A stretch of 64,000 nt of DNA from Hirudinaria manillensis. Taxonomy: Eukaryota; Annelida; Clitellata; Hirudinida; Hirudinidae. Below are positions 50,001 through 62,500 of the stretch, one piece after another. Position numbers and translations under genes: made by a program. The notes under the pieces are model-generated. The model saw only the letters and a list, made by a program, of their open reading frames with translations. It ran no database searches and was not told the origin of the DNA. Position 1 is the first letter of the stretch; each line of letters starts with the position of its first letter. The stretch is taken from the NCBI GenBank assembly GCA_034509925.1, contig CM067531.1:6028501-6092500 (forward strand), written 5' to 3'.

Positions 50001-52499
50001 CATTAGCAATCATTGGACATGAATAATTAGCTTTATGGAAGGCTGCAATCTGCCCTTCTCATTTTCAGACTAAGTTTTACTTCTACCCATCATTAAACTA
50101 AAAAAGACTTTAATGATTCATGTTTATGTACTACTAAAACATACTTTGAAGTTCACATGAACCTTGTAAAATAAATTTTATAGCACATATCTAAAACTTG
50201 CTAACATTATGGGGCAGTCTAAAAACATGTCTTTAGGTACTTTACAAGTTTTAATAGTCGTAGGAAGCTCAAATTTTACAATGTAATAAATTTTGTATGT
50301 AATAAAGTGGTATAATATCTAAGTCATTAAAACGTAAGTTAATATGACTAAGGAACAGTGGATATATCAAGAAATAAGTTTCAAGAGCTGAGGCATTCTC
50401 ACTGATGGAAGTGTGAGAACATTTCAAGATTTTTTTCGCTAATTGCAGTACTCAACAGCATTTCTAATAGTTCAGTCTGCAGGCTTTCTTTAGCTTTGGT
50501 GATGTAAGGTGAAATATGCTAAGAATAATCTAAACTGATGCTCAAAAGAATGTGCAATCATAAGATCTCTTATAAAATTTCCTTTACAACAATTTCTGAT
50601 AACTGAAGAACCTGCCAAAGCTAATTACTATTAGGACTCTTTTCAACCCCTTGCATGATGAAAATGAACCAAATTTTCAATTTGCAATGAAGCAGTTGTA
50701 GTTATAAATTAAGGACATTAACTCATTACATAGTTATTAATTTAGAAAAAACTGGAGAAAATTACTAATTCTGTTGCTGTTTTATCAATGAGTAGCTTTT
50801 GCAAGTTACAAATAATATGTAAAGAAACTGAATTCAATAAAATTTTGAGATGGTGCATTATATCCACAATTTAGATTATGTTATTAATAAGCACCTAAGT
50901 ATCTATGATATACATTCTTTGGCAATTGTAATTAAGATTCATTGACTGGTCGGATTTTTACATCCATAAAAAGTAATCTAAGCCCAAAGAATTTTGAAAG
51001 CCAACTTTTTTTGAAATGTAACAAATGTTACAGAATTTAACAATTTTTTAAAGCTTCATTAGAGATTAAAGGCTCTAGCTATATTTTTGAAGCTACTTTT
51101 TGGAAAAGTGCAGTGTAAATAAAACTTGTTCTCCCTGCCCTTTCTGTAAAATTGTATAAAATATGTTTGAATTCATCAGTTTTATTAACAATCACCATGA
51201 CATGATATTGTAAATATTAAAAAAAATATTTCCAGAATAATGTGATGAACATACAAATTATATATATGAGAGTAGGAAATTTGAATATATTGAGTCATGG
51301 TCAACTGTTGTTCCATGGAAGTTATCTCTTGTTTATGGGGACAACCAATAAATCACTTTATAGTCAGTATTACTTATATGATGGTTGCATGATGGTGTTT
51401 GACATGTTTTGTTTTGTCGTGGTATGGGAATGACTGAATTGCTGACTTGAGAGATATTAAATATATTTGCTCTGTTTAATATTGCTGTTAAATGTTTTGC
51501 AACAACTTCTTACAGCACTTTACAATTCATTATTTGGTACCAGAGTTGATTACCAAAGTTGGTGATGATCGATTGATATCTTTCTGCTAAACTGGAAATA
51601 AATTAATGAAGGCTAAATATATTCTGTGGGTTAAATGGAGTTTTATAAGTAATTAACCCATACAGTCTTACTAATAATAGTTTATTATGTAAGTTGTTGG
51701 CAACCTAGATAAAGGTCTTAGTCATCTGCTTTATGAAATTGTCCTTGTGAATGACCATCTTATGGATATAGTCTCTGCCATATACCTGCCTTTAACAGTG
51801 GATGATATTAAATATTTTGTTCCAGGATGTTTGATAGGGGTCTCTATGAATTTTTAAAGAGGTATGCCAAGCATAATAATGTTGATGCACAATTATTACC
51901 TGAAATTTATGTGCAGATACATTTATATACCAATGGGAGGAAACAGACAAGGTAGAATTAGACATCAAATAGCATCAGTGACATCTTTTGCATTTGTGTT
52001 GCTCTGGCATGGAGTAACAAACTCAATATTGGTTTGGGTGGTGGTGAATTTGGTGACCTTATTTTGTGAGAAGATTCTTTTGATAAATGCCATCATAACA
52101 CAGGTTTTATTTCAAAATTCCAAGAGATTAATATGACTTTCTGAAATCATAAACATTTCCTTGTGGCAGAAATTGGCTCCCACTTGGGCCAGGAGAGTAC
52201 ATTCAATAGCAAGTATACCAATATTAGGTTTATCCACATTTGGAATATTTGTTTTCTTAGGAAGCCTAGAGTCTGCATCTATAATATGTTATAGGATTCT
52301 GACAGAAGGTAACTTTCTACAGATTTTTTTTCGAAATTTTCTTTTAATTTACTTTGCAGTTCACAAAAAATTAATAGGATTGCCATTGAATTTGCTTCTG
52401 TTAAGCATAATTGCATATTGCATGATTGAGACTGGAAAAGATTATGAAAACTACTTAAATACAAAGGAAGCAGAGGAATCATCTATTAGGACAAATTGA
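47046..52499 (+). CDS. HHAT: Hedgehog acyltransferase (MBOAT; Rasp/Skinny hedgehog)
   Basis: ER membrane-bound O-acyltransferase family enzyme that palmitoylates the N-terminal cysteine of Hedgehog ligands. Ten in-phase exons: 47046-47163, 47218-47279, 47347-47466, 47616-47813, 47884-48177, 48232-48554, 51826-51861, 51917-52103, 52170-52308 and 52360-52499. They give 538 residues (human 493). Family matches include SDFEWISWKEI, IPAPPCCISRVYLYSDMWK and MFDRGLYEFLKRYIYIPMGG. The putative catalytic pair Asp375 (MFDRG) and His415 (LLWHG) is 40 residues apart, the same spacing as human Asp339/His379. Many hydrophobic helices are present. Intron 5 uses a GC donor. Intron 6 (3.3 kb) contains transposon debris. 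Intron 9 is only 51 nt and open. AATAAA at 52537 ends the gene. Confidence 0.93.
48720..48806 (+). repeat. About 27-bp minisatellite in HHAT intron 6
   Basis: Roughly three units of ATCATCTACATTCTCACTATC-like sequence in tandem. Confidence 0.8.
49131..50013 (-). pseudogene. Tc1-like transposase remnant with internal duplication
   Basis: The minus-strand frame 49131-49526 contains VMIWERTLHDGDL, FVFQQGNIPIHET and ILGWPAHSPDLNPI, in the order of the C-terminal half of Tc1 transposases; the second catalytic Asp position reads Gly. Sequence at 49340-49450 is repeated at about 49845-49955, and a 30-bp phrase recurs at 49818 and 49951, so the remnant has been rearranged. It is antisense to HHAT and non-functional. 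Confidence 0.8.
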
Positions 52500-52536
52500 C
52501 AACATCCCATGATTTCTACTTTTGTAGAACTTATTG

Positions 52537-52542
52537 AATAAA
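52537..52542 (+). terminator. HHAT polyadenylation signal
   Basis: AATAAA 38 nt past the HHAT stop. It lies 6 bp before the stop codon of the opposite-strand polycystin gene, so the mature transcripts should overlap. Confidence 0.7.
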
Positions 52543-52547
52543 TCAAA

Positions 52548-55500
52548 CTAAATGTCTTCATCATGTCTAGTTAAGTAATCAAGTCTATGTTGGGTTACAT
52601 CAAGTGAAACAGATACAATAAAGAATGGATCTGTCAACTCCTCCCTAAAATTTGAGGAGATGATGGAAATGCTCCCATCTGGTGATTCACACAAATCTGA
52701 AATTTCATAATTGAAATTCTCATCACTGGGATCCATTGAAACATTATCAAAATATTCTTCATTGCAATTCAAGGAAATATTAGCATCTTGTTCATTGTAG
52801 CCCCACGAATTAACATCAGAATGGCTGTCTTCACATGATTCTTGAAATTGAACTCTTTGGAAAGCCTTGGAAGGATTTAAAAAAAAGGTGCTTTGATAGT
52901 TATGTATTTCTTAATAATAATTTGTTTAAATTAAACTCACAGGTCGCTTTGCATTACTACAACTAACATATAGCTTGAATTCCTTCACAACATTTTGAAT
53001 GAACTGCTTTTCATGTAGCAGTTGTGAATTTTCTTGCTTCATGTTTCTGAATGTGTGCAAAACAACTGATATATAATATCCAAGAAATAACGTGTTGATC
53101 GGAATCAGAAGCACAGTTAGGATTGGTTGCAATGCATGCCCAAAGTTGCCAATTATTGATGGATGAAGGGAAATCATAAAAGTGGTCAAGTAACTGTTAT
53201 AATGATCTGTTTGAGGCACCTGGATGGATCATCATAAAGTTACATGATTATTGACATGACTTTTTCAAGAATTAGTTTTAGTTTAATTAGATTAGCTACC
53301 AGGAGGTGGCCTATTGCTGTAATTAGGGCAAGAGTAAACAGATGCACAAGAATAGCTTTAGATGAGCCTTTTAATGATGCTGTGAAAGTTCTCATAAGAT
53401 TACTAAACATACTAAGGTGTTGCAAACATTCCATACTCTGGCCATAATGTAAAAATTATGGTTATTTCATTATTTCAATATTTGGATTTTCTATGGATGC
53501 AAAATTACTTCTAAAATGAGAATCCAGAGAAGTATTCCACTGGTGATGTTTATTGCTTCTTTACAGAAACAGGCCTTCCCAAAACTAGTGAATGGTTCTT
53601 GATCTTTAAAGTAATTGTGATAAATTTGCTTGTCCTTTATTACAGTATAAATGAAAAATGATGTTGTAATCCAACACAATATTATCTTCAAAACACCGTA
53701 GAACTTTGACTTTTTCCTGCTATACTTTGACAGACAAAGGAAAATCAAGCAGATGCTTAGAACTATTTGGAAAACCTTGAGGTTTACAAATTCATGCTGT
53801 CATGACTTTCAAAATGCAATGATCATGGAGTCACTAACTGAAGAGATCAATCCTGCAAGAGTTCTTACTGATTCGATATGTAACAGTCGCACAAATTCAA
53901 AAGACTTTAGGGAATAGGCATGACCTAGAGAAACATTTTAACAAGTCTTTTGGTAGTTTTGGATAAGAACTCAAAGGTTGCTAAAAACCTGTGCAAGAAA
54001 ATTCTTGTGCCAAGGCAATTGATGAAAATATGTCATGACTGGGTGAATACATGATAAATTCTAGGAGCAGTACTTTTGTCCTGTTGAAAAAAGTTGGTCA
54101 TTATGACTAGCAATGTTGAAACTTTTGTTTCACTTCACCTCATATCTATCCATATTTGTTCCTGTAAGCTTTTTAATAATTCTTCTGATTGGCTGGAATT
54201 TGATAATAGGACTGAATATCCTTCTTCACCATAATGACCAAATCTTCCTTTCAGCCTTAGAAGTTTCTTAATTTCATTTATATAATGTAGATATTAAACA
54301 ATATTAAAAATTTCCCAGGAGTTAGTAAGTTATCTCATTTTAATGTTTCAGAAATATGCTAGTGTAATGGTTATATACAGTGTTGTGTTGTGATAGCAGT
54401 CATCACTCCAAAACTCACTTAAAAGAAAAATGGTCTTCATTGTAAATCCATGGTTTAATGATCTGATATGTTGCATTTGAAAGCACCCATCCTGGACTGT
54501 ATGTCATCTTGTCCTGAAGCCATTGAGGATTGCAAAGACACATTTTGTTATTCTCTTCAATTTCATTGACAATGCAATCAACTGCAAATGCATTGAAAAA
54601 CATAATGTAAACTGTGATGACAAAAAACTAATTGCATTTTGTTTTGTCTGATGTTTTGGAGAAAAATTTTTATAAACTCCCTCAATGGTCAGAGGTCTGG
54701 GTGGAATGGGGTTAGCAGTAGAGAAGAATGTTAAGTTGTTATTATTTTGAATTTAACAAGTTAAATGCATTTGGCAAATTAGATATATTTATCCAATCCA
54801 GCTTTTACAAACATCATAATTCTAATTAACAAGCAAAAATTGTCCATCAATGAAATGGGGTTCCCTCAATTCATTTTCCAAGAATGCATGTTCTACATTG
54901 GGCATCAAGATAATGCCTATTAGTCAGAGTGACCTTAATGCTGTAGTTTCCAAAGCACATCTTCCAAGTCAGCCAGTTAAAGTCAAATTGCAGATGGATT
55001 TTCAAATAAACTTATAGAAATCTCAAACTACTTCTGCGAAATCAACTGGTGACCTGGCCTTCACATGGCTTTTTTGTTGATGATGGAAAGTGTTTCTAAA
55101 TATTGTGAATTATTATAGGAAGGATTACTATGGAGCGAGAGTAATCAAAATGACAAAAAGTAAAATAACAAAGCTATCCTCTTGTAACAGAAGACAAAAA
55201 TCTCTTCAGTAAATTTTATTGATGTGTCAAAAAGGCAATTGATGGATGTAACAAATTGGAGTTTGCTCATATCATCTGGAAACATAAGCCATTCTTATGG
55301 CTTGATTAAAGGAAGCTATCAATGCAGGAATTAAAAAGGCCAGATAGAATTTTTGCATCTGACCTAGCTGAAATGGCAAATATTTTCAACACTTCTATAG
55401 CGTGATCTCTTACATCCTCTAGCTTTCGATCAATGGAACGGAATAAAGACATCCTGAACCACATGCAGGCAAACAATCTCCCAACAACATGGCTTTCTGA

Positions 55501-58500
55501 ATTCCAGATCAACATGCACGAACCTAATTGAGCATACAAATTGTTGGTCATTGACAATGTCCTGGGGCACAGACATAATTTAATATGACTTTAAGAAGGC
55601 CTTTGATTCAGTGTCTCACCAGAAGTAGCATTTCAAAATTCAAGCTTATGGAATCTCATAACCTGATTTTGTATCTTGAGGCATTCCTATCCATCTGAAC
55701 TCAGGCAGTCAAAATAAGTAGCCACCCATCCAGCAATGGTGTTGTGATCAGTGATGCATCTCAAGTGTGCTTGGACCTATGCTTTTCCCCATTTAATCAT
55801 TTACATTTAAATGTATATCAACATGTCAGAGACACTTGCTGATAATTCTGCCAAATTTAAATTATTTGCAGATGATATTAAACTCCACTGGTGAAAAATT
55901 ATCAATTTCTCAAAACTCTTCCTTACAATAACAAACAGGTTGATGCTGCAAAAGACCAACAAGTGACAATTACAATTAGCCCCTGAAAAGTGGGGCCTTT
56001 TAAAAAAACTGGAAAAACTCAACCAAGGTGTTAAACCCTATGAAACAACTAACTCAAGGTCTTCAGTAATTGACCTACAAAACTCACATTAATAACATAG
56101 ATCACAAAGCAATTGGTGATCAAGCAACAATTGAGTTCAAAAGTACTTCACAAGAGCAAGGCCTGGTTTCAGAGCATCATCAACTAGGACTCAATATCTT
56201 GTAATTCATGTTTCTGTTACAAAAAAGTCAACAGTTAATGTATATTCCAATATTTACATGTTTTTTTTGCCATTCAGAACCCCTAGTCATCCTCTTTGCA
56301 TGTACCAAGAGAAATATTCCACTGATCATAGGCTACACTTCTTCAACAACTGAGTCATCAGACTCTTTCATTGTCTATCCCTTGATATCATTATCCATGA
56401 CAATATCTTGTTTTGCAAGGCCATTTCTGGTGAAGACACTCACTTATTACTGTAGTTTATTTGTTTAACAATTCCTGTATCAAGCGGCACTGTCATTGGC
56501 TAACTGCATTAGAATGTACGATGTTGGTATGGTCACAAGAATTGAAGTAATTCAGCACAATCTACTGTGGTGCTTTGGAATGAAAATTTTGCTGGTGTGT
56601 TAAAGTGCTTAATTTTTGCGAAACAGTATTGTAAAAAAATGTGAACTACTTAAATTAGATATTAGCTGTGGTATTGAGTACCAAATGAACACATAAATAC
56701 CAGGTACTACTACTTAAAAGAACAAGTCAGCCTCTCACTATAAGGGTACTTTTCTTTGAAAAGGGAGTGCGGAGCAAAGTCATAATCACCCAAAACGTTT
56801 GGGAACCACTGCTAGGTACAGCTGTTATGTTTTCGAATCGCGACGTATCGTCCAAGCGATTGCTAGTCTAGTTCGTGTGCGTAAGGCTGCCCTTTATTAA
56901 CAAATAAACCCATGTGGACCTGCGTCCAAAAGACTATGAATTGTACGTAAAAGTATATTACATAATAAATCATATTATTATGCAATATAATTGTTCAATT
57001 ATATAACATCTCCCACCCAAGCTTTTTCACTTGAAAGCGTAACGGGCTGAGGGTTTCATAATCCTTCCATAGTAGTTTTAATTTTCGCATTCGGGGATCA
57101 TTCATCGGAAGATGTTGTAATCTTGCAGCTCCGGTGTTAATGAAGTATGTTCCTGATCTGTGTTTGTACGATTGGCTGGTGGAAGATGAATCCGTGCTTT
57201 TTGCGTCGGAAATATGAATCTTCTATTCCGGATGAACTCTTGACCGCTATCTGTCGCCACTCTGTACCTCCAGGATCCCTCGTTAGCCTTTACTTCTCCT
57301 TTCCTCCACCCACTGTCAGTCTCGAATCTCACTCTAGTACCAGGACTGAGGACTCGATGCTGCGTTGAGTGGTGCAGGTCATGATTTTTCTTGGACTTTT
57401 CCTGAACCTGTTGTAATTGCTTTCCAGCTTGTGAGGTTCTGCAACATTTTACATAATGATTTTGTTTGCCACAGGATGAGCACTGCTTGCCAAACGCTGG
57501 GCATTTCTTTGGTGGATGCCTTCTCCCACAGTGTCCACAGTGTAATTGGGGGGCACATGACCGCTTTGGTCCTTTTAAGGGTTGACATTCTAAGGAGTCT
57601 ATTACAAAGGTATGCCTTTGACTTTCTAGACTGCTGATTGTCTTGGCACGGCAGACCCTCTCGAAGTGGTTGCCGTTCCCACACCTTCTGCACATCCTCC
57701 CTTTGGCTGGACATCTTGGCCCATGACGGTGGCCACAATTCCGACAATCTTTTTCTTCTTGTTTCCTCGATGTGGGCATTGTGAGTCTGCTGATATCTCT
57801 GCTACTGTCAATCATGTCACAATTAGTTTGGATCGACTCAAACATGAGTGCCACTTTCATCATGTTGTCCAAAGAGATATCTTCTTCAGCTATCAATCGT
57901 TGCCTGACGTTTTGATCGGGATATGTCAGAGTGAGTTTGTCTCTAACCATGTTGGTTGTTTGATCGCCAAACTCACAATTCCTGGCGGCCTTTTTTACTC
58001 TTTCCACAAAGTCAAACGTGGATTCCCCTGCTTTGCGGACAATTTGGTAAAAATTGTTTCTTTCCACCAAAACGTGTCTCTTTGGGGAGCATTTCTCTGT
58101 GAATCTCCGTAAGACGGCATCGTGTAAGAACTTGTCATCTTCCTTGTCGAAATCCATGTCGTAATAGACCGACACCGCTCCAGCTCCGAGAGCTTGGAGG
58201 AGAAGAGACATCCTTTTGTCCTCTGGGAGCTGATCGCCTTTTTGTAGTCTGTAGAAGGTATCATACCCGCTCTTCCATCGTCTCCACGCTTCCGCTAAAT
58301 TGATCGAGTCCAATTCCAACGGAGGTGGTGGTGGCAAGATAAAGGAGCTATCGCCAGATGCCTTGAGATCCGAGACTTTCGTCGACTGCGCCATGTTATG
58401 TTTTCGAATCGCGACGTATCGTCCAAGCGATTGCTAGTCTAGTTCGTGTGCGTAAGGCTGCCCTTTATTAACAAATAAACCCATGTGGACCTGCGTCCAA

Positions 58501-59546
58501 AAGACTATGAATTGTACGTAAAAGTATATTACATAATAGATCATATTATTATGCAATATAATTGTTCAATTCTATAACAACAGGAAAGTACTTTTTACCG
58601 GCAATGCATCTGATTTGGCGGAGTCGAAGTGGTCGATTTATAATTGATTGTTGTTCTCCATTGAGAGAAAATATCTGCTCCGCGGTTGTATTAATCCAAG
58701 TCCAAGTGTTTTCATAACTAGAGAAAATTATTCTGTAATTTGATTGCGAATTATCATCATCGATTACAAATGTTTCTTTTAAAACTACTTTCGACTTTAT
58801 GAAAATTTGGATTTAAAAACCTTCCCGGGACTCGGACACTTATAGGCTTGTGACCGAATTCTTGATCAAAGCGTTTCTCCAAGGTTGATCTAAGTTCTAA
58901 ATACTCGTTGTGAGTGATGGTTGACACCATGAAGGCGCCAACATTCATTATCAAGATCACTTGAAGTGCAACAGCCTTTAAATTGTGCTTTAAATACCTC
59001 CTCCTCTCATCTCTAAATTTAGCTTGTGATAAGGAATATCCACCAAGCGGTTTGATTTTGGACATCTAGAAATATGAATGAATTATTGAATTATTTATAT
59101 GTGAATGACCATGAATTATTTGTTCAACAAAACTTCCTGCGGTAAATGGAATAAGCTCAAGATTTAATTCATTTAGGATGTGTAAGTTTTTATCATAGCG
59201 CACGCTACAATACGCTACAGGTGCACTGTAAATAAGCGGCAGTTTTTAAGGACAGTTTTTACTATATTTTCGGGTGCTCCAATTCAAAGGTTTTACTGTA
59301 CATGTATGTGTAATAATCCAGTTTAAGATTAATTAATCACTTTAATATAGTTTATCGGATTTGGATTCCCTTGGATGCGAAATCCAAAATATTTTATATT
59401 CCACTCCAATAGAAGCTCACCTGAAGGAATTGTTTGATGATGAAATATTTATGTTTGTGATGCTCAAGCGTCAATTCTGGGAGATTTTTAAAAGTTGCGT
59501 TCACTGCTGCTGCGATGCCCACCTATAAAATTACTAATGTTCTCTA

Positions 59547-59583
<37 letters not shown>

Positions 59584-62500
59584 TATAGAGGAATTGTTGT
59601 AGTGAAGGAGTGAGTGGATGAGTGACTGAGTAGGTGGGTGGATTGGTAGTTGAATGGAGGAACGAAAGAGTTCAAGAACGCAAGCGCGAATGAATGGATA
59701 GAATGGATATATACATATACATATATATGGATATATATCAGTCAGCCCAATAATGATAGGAATTTCACATTTTTGCTAATTTCTCGAAAACTAAACGATG
59801 AAATTTATTCAAATTTGGACATTACATCATTTTATCACACACAAAACACCTTGTAAAATGATATATGATTAGCGCTACAGGTCGAGCATGAACCATAGTA
59901 TTACAAGATGGGGTTCGACTGCTACACGAATTATACCAGAATATTTGAGTGAAGCATTATATGTACTGCGTTCACTTATTTGTTTAATTTAAAGTCATTC
60001 CAAGATTAGTCGATGGTGTTAAAGTTACTAACCCAAACAGTGTCGTAAAGAAAAAAAATAAGGATTTCTCCTGTTGTCGACACATAGAACCATCTCATCG
60101 AAAACTCGCTAGTTAAATCTTTGCCAAATATTACCGTTGTAAACAAACAGAGGAATAGTGTAGATACCATCACCAAAACTATTCTGTTATATTTCTTTGA
60201 TGACATCAACGTGAAAGCTTCTGGAATAGGTTTAGCGATTTGCAATATAACCGAGTTGTTTATGATAGAATAAATATTTAAAAAACTATTCATATCTGCA
60301 TATTTTCGGGAGATCTTACGTAATTCGGAGGCCATTTCTTCACTTATTAAATCAATTCTTCCGTCAATGAAGACATGAACATAATTTCCATGATTTGTTT
60401 CTTGCGGAGAAACATTTTCCAGTAGCTAACAATTATTATTTTTCTAAGTATTATTATTTTAAGATGGCCATTGCACTTGATTTAGTAGATCATAAATTTA
60501 AATAAACGTAATCAGGATACTTGAGATGCAGGTAATATTGAGATTTGTGTTGAAACCACTATTTACTATTTATTATTATGACATACATCACTTGCGGTGT
60601 TTGAGAGCAGCGGGACCAGCGGTGGGAATTTTTTTCGCGCTACCGCATATGTGTATGTGTTTACTTACTACACTAAAATTATCCCTCCCCGAATCACAAT
60701 GTCTAAAAGAAAGCCTGATCACATAAACAACCATTAATTCAGTTTTTTATGTACTTTGGTTTCTATCGTAATAAGTAACTTAACATATTTTATACATTTA
60801 ATAAGGTAACTGCCACTATACATATTAACATTACATTGCACTTAAAAAATAATTACTTTGCTACGGGTATTAATGTCAAATGTAAACAACATCTAAAATT
60901 GCATGACGCATTAATTTATGGTTTTTATTATTATCTTAGAAATTTGACAAACCACATCAAGAAGTTTTTCTGTCACATGAGACTTTTTGCATAACAAATC
61001 TTTATGGTTATTATCTTTGTTGTTGAAATGTAATTGGTCATTGACCTGCAAATTATAAATGAAATTTATGAAATTTCATTTGTTCTATTGTCTAACAAAA
61101 TATAAATAAAAATTCTGGAATCCTACTTTCGAAACGATCATTTTCAAAACTCTATAAAGGATGATGGTGATCAACCACACTGTTAGTGATAAGGACAAAC
61201 ATGCTAATATGTCTCTAAGCACTATTTGATGAAACTCCAAGTATTTGTAATCTGGCTCTAAAGCGCAATATCTGAAATATAAAGCGGAGAAACAACATAA
61301 AAGACTGAGAGAGAAAAATGCAAGTAAGAATCTGGTCAAGTGATCGATGGGGCTAAAAGGTGAACATTGCATTATGGAGAAGAAGATGTGATGATTTTTC
61401 ATCCTGTAGTACAGTTCAACAGCTAACTTTGACAGAAATGTTGGATTTTCTATAATAATCAAATTTGTGCTGAAATATATAGGAAATTGAAATCATAAAC
61501 ATAAAATGTGAAGCAGGTTTGCAAACCTAGAGGGGAAAATGATTTGCACAAGGTTTTTTCAATAGATAAGTGGCACTGACAGTTAAAATGGTATGCTTTA
61601 TCCATTTTCAGATCTTTGATTGAAATCCAAAATATTTTCCATGATGGGCGAGCTCCTGAATTGTCAAGCCAAATTTCAACTGATTTGATGTTTCCAAGAT
61701 ATTTCTTTGTGGACACGAGACATACTGCTTGAGAGTGTTTTCTGAACACATCAGAAATATTTATGTGAATCTTGTCAGAAATGTCCTTTTCTCCGTGAAT
61801 TTGCAAACCAATGTTGGAAGTGGTGCCTGACAAAAGCAAAGAAATTCACACTAAGCCAGACAAGAGGATATCAAATGAATGTCTACTAAACTGGATCCAG
61901 TTAAAACAGTGAGCAAGTATACATGTCCTCCATAATGGCCAAATAAACTTAAGTCATTAACATGGCTGTTCTTATCCCATTGATGAGTCAGAATGGAGCC
62001 AATTATTATCAATACTCCAACACAAGAGATTGTAATAAGTAGTAGCAAATTAGCTTTTTGAGGGGAAGGCTATTGATTAAATGGAAGTTATTAAAGTTTA
62101 AGTTAAAAGAACTAAGTATTTACTAAATACTTTATGAATACCTTCAAAAGTGTTACTAAGAACGTTGACCTAAATGGTACTTTGGCAATCTGGGCTGCAA
62201 AACACTTTTTACAACTACAAGTAACATGTGTGTCGTTGGCGCTGTATATTTCGCAAGTGTGGGTATCCGAAATACAGTGAAATGAATTCAAAATCAGGTT
62301 TAGTTTGACATCTGACGATTTGTCGTTATTTTTCATACTTATTTTCAAAGAAGTGATTTTCAATTCCTTAATTTCACTGAAATACATGTAATGTCTAAAT
62401 ATGAACCTAACGCTACTAGAAATACTAGGTATCTGTAAAAAAAATAATTTACCTGGAAGTTATTAATTTAAATATTGAATGTTCTTCTTGGAGCATTATC

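Larger units (their letters stand above)
48555..51825. other. HHAT intron 6, 3.3 kb
   Basis: Holds the minisatellite at 48720, two overlapping Tc1-like transposase remnants on the minus strand (49131-50013), and then about 1.8 kb of AT-rich sequence in which nothing was recognised. Confidence 0.7.
54582..58598. other. 4-kb intron of the polycystin gene
   Basis: Between the two exons encoding the polycystin extracellular domain. From high to low coordinates it carries an LTR element (56823-58579, sense to the gene), LINE debris (about 55560-56480, antisense), and about 900 bp of AT-rich sequence with nothing recognised. Confidence 0.75.

Noticed and set aside
56208..56468. 86-codon frame
   Set aside because: It sits in LINE debris inside a polycystin intron and lacks motifs.
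59216..59302. Possible 90-bp miniature element with CAGTAAAACC-like end
   Set aside because: The two ends do not form a convincing inverted repeat and no target duplication beyond TA is visible.
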